Source: Candidatus Cybelea septentrionalis | GTDB lineage: Bacteria > Vulcanimicrobiota > Vulcanimicrobiia > Vulcanimicrobiales > Vulcanimicrobiaceae | Direction: 5' to 3' | DNA length: 64,000 nucleotides | Assembly: GCA_003158175.1 (NCBI GenBank) | Contig: PMHJ01000034.1 | Location: forward strand, 40,776-104,775 | Shown here: piece by piece, positions 27,620 through 34,255 of the stretch | Position numbering within the stretch: the first letter of the stretch is position 1 | Layout: every line of letters begins with the position of its first letter | Translations under genes and position numbers: made by a program | Notes under the pieces: model-generated | Seen by the model: the letters and a program-made list of their open reading frames with translations, nothing else | Told to the model about the DNA's origin: nothing | Databases searched by the model: none

Positions 27620-28123
27620 TTATCGGTGCCTGCGAAGAGATCCGGACGGATCGTATGAGAAGAGTTCATCGAACGCGACGTTGTGCGAAGGAGTCGCGGT
27701 GCACGCCGTACCTTCGCTATTATCGACTGAGTACGAGAATCCCACATCGTACGTCGTTACGAACGTGCAACTATCATCAGCTCCCACCGTGGGAGCGTAC
27801 GCAATATCGATGAAGTTTGGTCCAGCACACGTCGTATTGTACGACAAGCTGATCACACCACTATAGGTATCAGGCGATACTGAAGGCAACGGGGTTGGTG
27901 AGATCGTCCAACAGGCGCTTGAGCCCGTGCCAAGAATAGTGGCGCTTCCTGAATTATAGATTTCAACGCGAGTCGTCACAATGTCGAGGGAGTGAGCGCC
28001 TGATGCGCTGAGGCCGGCCGGGGACGAACCTAACGGTGATCCGGCTTGACTGCTGCATCCTGCAACAATAGCCACGGCTCCCACAAGTACAGCGACGAAT
28101 TCGAACGGTTTGTGAGTTTGCAT
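27620..28123 (-). CDS. Lipoprotein of a Cys-rich family, paralogue B
   Basis: 167 residues with lipobox VAGC (LVGAVAIVAGCSSQAGS). It is the paralogue of the protein at 24377-24922, sharing CWTISPTPLPSV, CAGPNFIDIAY, CTFVTTYDVGFSYSVDNSE, TACTATPSHN and DELFSYDPSGSLRRH. Conservation of Cys positions points to disulfides outside the cytoplasm. The two genes point the same way and are separated by a HipA fragment and the SH3 membrane protein. Unknown function. A CTAG inverted repeat lies about 50-60 bases upstream. Confidence 0.7.
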   Translation of the reverse strand: MQTHKPFEFVAVLVGAVAIVAGCSSQAGSPLGSSPAGLSASGAHSLDIVTTRVEIYNSGSATILGTGSSACWTISPTPLPSVSPDTYSGVISLSYNTTCAGPNFIDIAYAPTVGADDSCTFVTTYDVGFSYSVDNSEGTACTATPSHNVAFDELFSYDPSGSLRRHR

Positions 28124-28668
28124 AAATCATAACTCCTAGGTTTGCTGCCTGTCGGAATTTTCGACGGGACTAGCCTAACAAGGCTAGCACATAGCCCCCG
28201 CGGCAAGCAATAGCATAAACGAGAATGAGGTTGGTCGTGTAGAGGCCGAGGCGGCGCTAGTTTGGAGTATCCAGCGCTGTGAGTTCGGTCGCGGCGTGAT
28301 CCATCGGCTTGATGCCTTAGGGATTGTACAAAAAGCCTATAACTTTCCAACTATTGCACACAAAGTGTAGGTCAACCGGAGCTTTCGATACCAGCGCAGC
28401 CGTGAATGTGCAGATTAAAAGCCTTCCATGGACATTTTTGTTCGCGATCCGTCGCATCAAGCAAGTGAAATTCCGGATTGGCGCGCCGCGCGCGCAGGCG
28501 CTTTGAAAGTCTAGGTTTCTAGTTACCGGAGGGCAAATCCAGAAAAGCCCAATCCCTGGCGTGTGTCAAGAGGGACTCTGGAAAAGCGACCACGCACGCT
28601 AAGGCTTCCAGAATGTAAGTGCCTTACAGGCCGCACGTTCTATGGCTGATTCAGTTATTTCAGTCGTG
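28124..28668. other. Intergenic region, no gene seen
   Basis: About 545 bases. Except for the CTAG inverted repeat at 28170-28187 nothing protein-like or repeated is seen. Confidence 0.4.
28168..28190 (-). promoter_or_regulatory. CTAG inverted repeat upstream of lipoprotein paralogue B
   Basis: CTAGCCT (28170-28176) and AGGCTAG (28181-28187) form a perfect 7-bp inverted repeat around AACA, 47-64 bases before the ATG. The half-site AGGCTAG recurs before other genes in the window, suggesting a dimeric regulator site overlapping the promoter. Confidence 0.5.
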
Positions 28669-29151
28669 TTAGCCGGTCAGCTTCCTTTTCATTGCGGCAA
28701 CGACCAGCGCGAGTTAATGCCGACCTTCCTGTAAACAACCTTGAGGTGGTTCAAAATCTTATTTGAGGTGGTTCAAAATCTTATTTCGGCTTAACCCAAG
28801 CCGGTCAGCAATGGCATCTGTCGAGAGCCCCTCGCAGACAAGTCGCGTGACCGCGCCCTGCACCCTTGAAAGATCCGCAGCGGGCTGCGGGGACGGCTGC
28901 GCTATGGCGACATCCTTCACCAGCCACGATCACGGGTAGCGTTCGAGCTTATCTTCTGCCAAATGCAGCCACCGAGTCTTGCCCGTAGCGCGATGCCGTG
29001 CCAATGCCGTCGCGCCTGCGCGAACGTCGCATCCGATGCGATCGAAGACGCCCCAAGCGACCCGGAGTTGCTCTTCAGCGCTCTCCTTGTCGCCGGACGC
29101 CTGAGGCATAAGCCGCCATCGTTGGAAACCGGACGCGCTGATGGACTTCAA
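28669..29151 (-). pseudogene. Dead paralogue of the LuxR-TPR regulator (C-terminal part)
   Basis: The minus strand encodes RVAWGVFDRIGCDVRAGATA, RATGKTRWLHLAEDKLERYP, then a TGA where the intact gene has Arg. It continues SWLVKDVAIAQ and LVCEGLSTDAIADRLGLS, the LuxR-type HTH. The motif ILNHLK is then duplicated by an exact 22-bp tandem repeat that breaks the frame and brings a TAA. After another one-base shift, ALVVAAMKRKLTG ends at 28669. It aligns along its length with the C-terminal third of the intact regulator at 29837-31378. No N-terminal two-thirds were found with confidence. Confidence 0.85.
28741..28784. repeat. 22-bp tandem duplication inside the LuxR pseudogene
   Basis: TTGAGGTGGTTCAAAATCTTAT is present twice, at 28741-28762 and 28763-28784. 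On the minus strand it encodes the ILNHLK recognition-helix region of the HTH, and the duplication destroys the reading frame. Confidence 0.95.
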
Positions 29152-29499
29152 CCGGCTAGTATTATTAGCGCCGGGCGATTATCGCACCGACGCCGCATCG
29201 TACGCCAAATCGCTCAAGCAACTCAAAGCCGAGCTTCGGGAAGATCTCGTAGGCGGTCCCGTGCCAGGTGCCGCAGCGCCGGCAATGCTGATCGGCGCTC
29301 AATACACCCGGCGCTGCCAAGGGCTGCGATGATCGATGGAGATTCAATACTTCAGGCTTGAGGGAACGGTGCGCGCGCGGCGATAGCTGCGGCGCTAACT
29401 GCACGCTCGATCATCTTGGCGATATCTTCGCAAGCGAGGTCGTTATTCGGCGGTCGAACCTTCGCCGGTACCCTCTCACTGCTGGATAGGTCAGACCAG
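29152..29499. other. Region before the small lipoprotein, no gene seen
   Basis: About 350 bases. It could contain further eroded parts of the LuxR pseudogene on the minus strand (for example FPKLGFELLERF near 29200-29240), but the match is too weak to call. Confidence 0.35.
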
Positions 29500-29532
29500 A
29501 ACTAGCTAGAATAGGTCATATCTAATCTAGTC
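29500..29532 (+). promoter_or_regulatory. CTAG-rich element upstream of the small lipoprotein
   Basis: AACTAGCTAGAATAGG (29500-29515) and CTAATCTAGTC (29522-29532) lie 32-64 bases before ATG 29564. They match the pattern upstream of the paralogous lipoproteins. Confidence 0.45.
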
Positions 29533-29563
29533 AGGGCTTCGGCCCGGAAGGAAGGTATGTCCT

Positions 29564-29752
29564 ATGAAACCGCTTTGTGCTGCGGCATTGCTTGCTTTGG
29601 TGGCCCTTTTCTCTTCATCTTGTTCGGACGGCGGCGCGCTGCCGGCCGTTTCCTCGCAGGCTTTGAAGGCGGCCCATTCGGGGGGTGGCGTGACGCGCAA
29701 CGACTGCCAGAACGATTCGGGCGGGATCGCAACGGGAGACGGGACCTGTTAG
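29564..29752 (+). CDS. Small Gly-rich lipoprotein peptide
   Basis: 62 residues. ATG 29564 is preferred over ATG 29557 because the GGAAGGAAGG ribosome site then has normal spacing. The signal MKPLCAAALLALVALFSSSC ends in a lipobox, giving a mature chain of about 43 residues that is Gly-rich and ends with two Cys (TRNDCQNDSGGIATGDGTC). It precedes the LuxR-TPR regulator by 84 bases on the same strand. It could be a secreted signal or an envelope peptide. No family recognised. Confidence 0.6.
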   Translation: MKPLCAAALLALVALFSSSCSDGGALPAVSSQALKAAHSGGGVTRNDCQNDSGGIATGDGTC

Positions 29753-29836
29753 GGGTATATGGCCCGCGCTAGCCATTGACCACTAAAAGCCGGGGTGGCG
29801 AGGACTTACGACTCGCCACCCTAATCATCGCTATTC

Positions 29837-31378
29837 ATGGCAAGAAGCAACGTTCGGGTCGCGGGGGACTGGTTCTCGCAAATGCGGCGACTCTTCGACA
29901 GTGCCCACTATCGCGGTGCGGCTGAGTTATATGACGAAGTGATCGAGAACGGGGAGCGTCCCACGAACCAAGCGATCTTGCTGCGCGCTCGCATCTTCCT
30001 GAAGACCGACAGCAAGCGCATCGTGCCGTTTCTATTGAAAGAGGAACTGCAAAAGCCGACCCAGCCTCAAGTGGCGCGCCGGGCCATGTACCTCGGCACG
30101 GGGTACGCGCGCCTTGGCGAGTTCGCTGAGGCCGATAAGCACTTCGTGAAGGCAAAGGCCGTCTTTCGGGAAGGCCCTGCGCTAGCCGAACTTGCGGCGC
30201 ACATGACACGCCGATATTCGGATCAGCGGGATTTTGAGCCGGCCGAACAGTGGCAGAAAAAGAGCCTGCTCGACCGCAGCCTACGCGGCAAAATTCGCAG
30301 CGAACACCTGGCCGCGTATATCCATGCGCGCCGCGAGCAGTATCGCGAGCAGGCCGAGAGCCTCATCCGGGTTCTCAACTTGATCGGGGACAAGCGCGAG
30401 CAGTTCGTCGAGGATTGGTACGCCGCGGTTCACACCCTGTCAGTTCTGGCTCGAGAGTTGCCCTTGCCTGAGGCGGCGAAGCACGCCAAAGCGGAAGTGG
30501 ATTTGGACGTCGACTGGTCGAGCGATTTTGCCGTGAGCCTTTTCCAGTCGCTCAAAGCCGTTGCGTGGTGTCAGGCTCTGGCCGGCGACGAGCTGAGCTG
30601 CCTACGCTATCTGCGCCTTGCGCAGCACGTTGATATCGGGCCGGTCTGGAGGGTGATTCTGTATCTCGATCGATCGTTTTTCGCGTCGGTCGTCGGCGAA
30701 CATCAGTGGGCCGTCAACGAGTTTTCGGCGGCGGAAGAGCTGGCCGCGGGCATCGAGTGGGATGAGACGTCGGGCGACGAGCGCGTGGCACTGCTGCTCT
30801 TGGCGGAAGTGGCCGCGCGCCATGCGCCGAAACGCGCGCCGTTTTACATCGCTCGGTTCAATAATCTTGGGAAACTGCGAAACCACTTACAGCACTTCGC
30901 GTTCGACGACCGGCTCCAGGCGATGGCGGCGTACGCGACGGGGATCGTCAAGATCGCGTCGGGCGAGGGAGCGGCGGCGGAGGGGCCGCTGCGGACCGCA
31001 TGGGGCGTGTTCGACCGGATCGGTTACGACGTTCGCGCGGGGCTGGCTGCCATCGGTTTGCATCGCGCGACCGGGAAGGCGCGGTGGCTCGCGCTTGCCG
31101 AGGACAAGTTGGAGCACTATCCGCGGTCGTGGTTGGCGCGGAGCCTTGGCCAGATGTCGCCGACTGTTCAGACCGATGAGGCGACAGCGTTGTCGAAGCA
31201 ACAGACCGTTGTGATGCGGCTGGTCTGTGAGGGCCTATCGACAGAGGCTATGGCGCAGCGGCTCGGGCTTAGCCCTAACACGGTGCTGAACCACCTCAAA
31301 GTCGTCTATGGCAAGCTCGGGGTCAACTCCCGAGCAGCGCTCGTAGTCGAGGCGATGCGAAGGAAACTCGTGGGCTAG
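29837..31378 (+). CDS. LuxR-type transcriptional regulator with TPR-like N-terminus
   Basis: 513 residues from ATG 29837. Residues 1-430 are helical TPR-like repeats (YRGAAELYDEVIENGERPTN, RRAMYLGTGYARLGEFAEAD) that may sense a ligand or protein partner. The C-terminal 65 residues form a LuxR HTH: LSKQQTVVMRLVCEGLSTEA, MAQRLGLSPNTVLNHLKVVY, GKLGVNSRAALVVEAMRRKL. No receiver or ATPase domain is visible. It follows the small lipoprotein, possibly in one transcript, and a dead paralogue lies on the other side facing away. It is a candidate controller of the CTAG-element genes nearby (inference). Confidence 0.8.
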   Translation: MARSNVRVAGDWFSQMRRLFDSAHYRGAAELYDEVIENGERPTNQAILLRARIFLKTDSKRIVPFLLKEELQKPTQPQVARRAMYLGTGYARLGEFAEADKHFVKAKAVFREGPALAELAAHMTRRYSDQRDFEPAEQWQKKSLLDRSLRGKIRSEHLAAYIHARREQYREQAESLIRVLNLIGDKREQFVEDWYAAVHTLSVLARELPLPEAAKHAKAEVDLDVDWSSDFAVSLFQSLKAVAWCQALAGDELSCLRYLRLAQHVDIGPVWRVILYLDRSFFASVVGEHQWAVNEFSAAEELAAGIEWDETSGDERVALLLLAEVAARHAPKRAPFYIARFNNLGKLRNHLQHFAFDDRLQAMAAYATGIVKIASGEGAAAEGPLRTAWGVFDRIGYDVRAGLAAIGLHRATGKARWLALAEDKLEHYPRSWLARSLGQMSPTVQTDEATALSKQQTVVMRLVCEGLSTEAMAQRLGLSPNTVLNHLKVVYGKLGVNSRAALVVEAMRRKLVG

Positions 31379-31730
31379 GCGCACCTTAGAAGGAACCGAC
31401 GTGGCTTGCTGTTATTGAATGCCTGGTCGGAAGAGAAAGCTGGGTGTTAGCGTTCTGCTAATACCATTGACTGGGCGCGCAGGCTCGGAAGGCTTCCCGA
31501 GCCTGCACGAACGTCGACTTTCATCCCGCCGCTTCGGGTTGCTTTTCGCGGGCACGTCGTTCATCTCCGAGGCGTATCGAATGGCGATATTGAGCCGCTT
31601 GCCCTCGACAAAAGCTCGGATTGAATCTCGTCGAGGTCCTGCGCCGACTGCGCGACCATGTCCATGTGCGCGTCGACGAAGTCGTAATCGTAGACCTTCG
31701 CTGCGGTCTTGTCGGGCTCGACCCCGAAGA
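31379..31730. other. Region left of the IS110 element, gene fragment possible
   Basis: About 350 bases. On the minus strand, 31561-31741 reads a short acidic segment (PYLIFGVEPDKTAAKVYDYD, FVDAHMDMVAQSAQDLDEIQ) ending at a TGA. It looks like the tail of a real protein cut by the IS110 boundary, but the family is not recognised and no matching upstream part is found on the other side of the IS. Confidence 0.35.
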
Positions 31731-32794
31731 TAAGATACGGTGTTTCGTGTCAATGGCTTGCGTAGGTAGGGTCGAAGAGCTTACCCGACTTAAGCACACC
31801 GTAGGCGAGAGTTAAGAGCTTACGCATGACGGCTGTGATGATAGCCATGTTAGATTTACGGCGCTCGCGCAGTCGATCGGCAAAACGGCGAAGCAGAGGA
31901 TTGTAGCGCATAGCTGAGATCGCCGGAAAGTACGGCGCAGTGCGCAAGTTAGCGTTGCCGGTCTTGGCGATGCGGCTTGGTCGGCGAATCGATCCCGATT
32001 CGTAATGGCGAGGTGAGAGGCCAGCGTACGCGGCGACGGCCTTGACGTCGCGAAACTCGGCGATGTTCGGCATCTCACCTAAGATGCGAGCGGCCGTCGT
32101 CTCTCCGATGCCAGGAATTGACGTGAGCAGATCGCGCTGCCGGCGCAGCGGCGGATAGTGCTTGAAGAGCTGCTCGATTTCGTGATCGACCCGCTCGATC
32201 TCGCGATCCAGGTGGGTGAGCGTCGCTTTGATCGAAGCCTTAACCACCGAGGTGATCATGGGTGCTTGGAGCCGGTTCTGCACCTCTGTACGCATCTGAA
32301 TCAAACTCTGATATCGACGAACGAGCCCCTGTAGCATGCGGATTTCCGGCGCGGGAGGCACCCACGGCTCTGGCGCGTGCATTCGGCAAAACCGCGCAAT
32401 GAGAGCCGCGTCGATGCAGTCGGTCTTTGTCCGCAGCATCTCACTCCGAGCAAACGCCTTGATGCGGGTAGGGTTAACGAGGCTGACGACGTGGCCGGCC
32501 TTGTGCAACACAAGCGCCAGATCTTCGCTCCAACCGCCGGTGGCCTCGAGACACACGTGCACCCTCTCAACTTTGCGATTGCGCAACCAGGTTTGCAACT
32601 GCTTGAAACCGGTTGCCGAATTGGCAACGCTCCTCGATGTTGACCGCTCATGCTGCAGCAGAACCGCATGCATCTCGTGCTTTCCGACATCGATGCCTAG
32701 GATCTCCACAATCACCTCACTCGCCGGGCCGGCTACCCTACGCGACCACCCTGATGCATACAGGCTTCGCGACGTACGCGGCCTAAGATACGGT
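31731..32794 (-). mobile_element. IS110-family insertion sequence (tentative limits)
   Basis: The intact IS110 transposase gene is flanked by an 11-bp direct repeat, TAAGATACGGT, at 31731-31741 and 32784-32794. IS110 elements lack terminal inverted repeats and use a bridge RNA encoded beside the transposase. Only about 70 bases lie between the gene start and the right repeat, so the true right end may extend further. The repeats may mark the element's core and target sequences. Confidence 0.6.
31750..32715 (-). CDS. IS110-family DEDD transposase
   Basis: 321 residues, apparently intact. The RuvC-like domain starts EILGIDVGKHEMHAVLLQ, followed by VCLEATGGWSEDLA and TKTDCIDAALIARF, giving the D-E-D-D set. 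A coiled region and the Tnp20 domain follow (LTSIPGIGETTAARILGEMP, then AAYAGLSPRHYESG). These enzymes use a structured RNA to pick donor and target DNA. The start is GTG 32715 or GTG 32709. Confidence 0.92.
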   Translation of the reverse strand: MIVEILGIDVGKHEMHAVLLQHERSTSRSVANSATGFKQLQTWLRNRKVERVHVCLEATGGWSEDLALVLHKAGHVVSLVNPTRIKAFARSEMLRTKTDCIDAALIARFCRMHAPEPWVPPAPEIRMLQGLVRRYQSLIQMRTEVQNRLQAPMITSVVKASIKATLTHLDREIERVDHEIEQLFKHYPPLRRQRDLLTSIPGIGETTAARILGEMPNIAEFRDVKAVAAYAGLSPRHYESGSIRRPSRIAKTGNANLRTAPYFPAISAMRYNPLLRRFADRLRERRKSNMAIITAVMRKLLTLAYGVLKSGKLFDPTYASH

Positions 32795-32864
32795 CCGATC
32801 TCTTAGGATAGCAGTCATCGGGTCGGCCATCGATCTTATTTCCGGGCTCGAAGCCCAAGGCTTT

Positions 32865-33179
32865 TTAGGATGTGCCGACCCGCCCTTTCGGGTTAAAGGG
32901 CCGTTCAACGCGGCCCACTCGGTAACATATCAGGCTTTTCTCATCCGCGGCGCCGGCGAGTATCGATTTCTTGAAAGCCTCGAAGAACTCCAGGTGGGAT
33001 GGATTTAGGGCGATCCCCGTTCGCCTATAGTTGTCGACGTTGTCCTGGTTGACGCGGAAATAGTTGATCGTGCCGTCGGCCTCGATGCGGTACTTCGACC
33101 GCAGCTGCTCCAGCGTGAGGATCCGTTTTTTGCCGTCCTCACGAAAGAGCAGCAGGCGGTCGATGTTCTTGATTTGCAT
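32865..33179 (-). CDS. Small protein of unknown function
   Basis: 104 residues from ATG 33179. It is charged and soluble, with MQIKNIDRLLLFREDGKKRI and then YRIEADGTINYFRVNQDNVD, and no recognised motif. It begins 15 bases after the nitrobindin-like gene on the same strand, so it is likely its operon partner. The IS110 element lies just downstream. Confidence 0.6.
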   Translation of the reverse strand: MQIKNIDRLLLFREDGKKRILTLEQLRSKYRIEADGTINYFRVNQDNVDNYRRTGIALNPSHLEFFEAFKKSILAGAADEKSLICYRVGRVERPFNPKGRVGTS

Positions 33180-33194
33180 TCGCGGTTCAGCTTC

Positions 33195-34154
33195 TTACAC
33201 GACGGGCTCTTTCCGCAGAGTCCCCACAGTCACGTGAGGCCAGCTCAATCCGGCAAAGTTCAGCAGGACGATCTGAGTGTATTGCAGCTGGAAGAAATCG
33301 GGCGCGCCTTCGATCAGCTCGATCCAAAACGTCGCGCTGACGACGGCGGCGTCGGCGTTCGGGCCCGACCCCGGGGCGCCCTGAAGGAACGCCGTATTCG
33401 CGACGCCTCCGCCGGGAACGGGCGTGGAGTCGGTTGCGATGATCAACGTCGTGGTCTGCTTGACGGTCTTTCCGGCGAGCGCGGCTCTCAGTAATGAGTT
33501 CGGGCTGTTAACGGTATCTTGTGTGATGCCTTTGAGCAGCGGGTCCGGCGTACGAAACGCGTCCGGTTTGCTGAGGTTCAGATTGTCCTGAAACGTCGAT
33601 ATGAGCTTATTGGACGGCTGTCCGATGGGAAACGGAAAGAGATCGTTATCGGCGATCACGGGACCACCGGGATGCTGGAAAGCCGATCCTTGTGCGAGGA
33701 TCGCCGTTCCGTGTGGAATCGAGGCCATGCGCAGGACCGTCGGTATCTCAGTTGGATTGGTCGTTTTTGGAACGACCGCCCAAATGCCGGGCTCGAAATG
33801 GAGGCCGCTCTTCGCCGGATTGGCGATGTTCGCGTCCGAGATCTTTTGCAGATAGCTCACGCCGAACATGACGATGTCGGGCTGGAGCAGTCCGCGGTTG
33901 GGAATCTCTCCGGGTATCCGTTCGAAAAGAATGCCGTCGTTCGTTCGATTCAACTCGAGGAAGTGGTCGGACTGCGGCGTGCTGTTTGGGCGCCAGATAC
34001 AGTTGAACCCCTCGCCCACCCACTGCGCCGACTTGTCAGGGTCGAAAAGGAAGTCGTGGAGCGGGCCGAGATCGCCGTCTATCCCGGGAAACGGTGGCTC
34101 GGGCTTCGTAATGTCCGGTGCCGGCGGGAAGATAAAGTCTTGATTAAGCGTCAT
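33195..34154 (-). CDS. Nitrobindin-like putative heme-binding protein
   Basis: 319 residues, no signal peptide. The sequence follows a family often annotated as heme-binding protein: WVGEGFNCIWRPN near residue 45, FLELNRTNDGILFERIPGEI, NRGLLQPDIVMFGVSYLQ, LHFEPGIWAVVPKTTNPTE and RMASIPHGTAILAQGSAF. The early GxGFN and later His-containing strands fit a beta-barrel resembling nitrobindin/THAP4. Heme binding itself is inferred. It is divergent from the GH1/GMC oxidoreductase operon and shares a CTAG-rich intergenic element with it, suggesting co-regulation. Confidence 0.55.
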   Translation of the reverse strand: MTLNQDFIFPPAPDITKPEPPFPGIDGDLGPLHDFLFDPDKSAQWVGEGFNCIWRPNSTPQSDHFLELNRTNDGILFERIPGEIPNRGLLQPDIVMFGVSYLQKISDANIANPAKSGLHFEPGIWAVVPKTTNPTEIPTVLRMASIPHGTAILAQGSAFQHPGGPVIADNDLFPFPIGQPSNKLISTFQDNLNLSKPDAFRTPDPLLKGITQDTVNSPNSLLRAALAGKTVKQTTTLIIATDSTPVPGGGVANTAFLQGAPGSGPNADAAVVSATFWIELIEGAPDFFQLQYTQIVLLNFAGLSWPHVTVGTLRKEPVV

Positions 34155-34186
34155 CTCGCGTACCTCTAAAAGCGATGAGAGGAGAA

Positions 34187-34217
34187 CCTAGCTAGTTTGT
34201 GCTAGCCTATTTAGGCC
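34187..34217. promoter_or_regulatory. CTAG-rich element between divergent nitrobindin-like and GH1 genes
   Basis: The spacer holds CCTAGCTAGTTTGTGCTAGC followed by CTATTTAGG. The 17-mer GCTAGCCTATTTAGGCC at 34201-34217 recurs exactly at 40983-40999, and in both places it lies about 50-55 bases before the ribosome-site-supported GTG start. On the minus strand GGCTAG is about 48 bases before ATG 34154. Confidence 0.55.
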
Positions 34218-34255
34218 CCTTCAAAGTAAGGGACCTAAATTCGACGGAGATTAAG

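Noticed and set aside
27324-27866. 180-residue plus-strand frame
   Set aside because: Its second half is the reverse complement of the lipoprotein gene at 27620-28123, whose signal peptide and paralogue prove the other strand.
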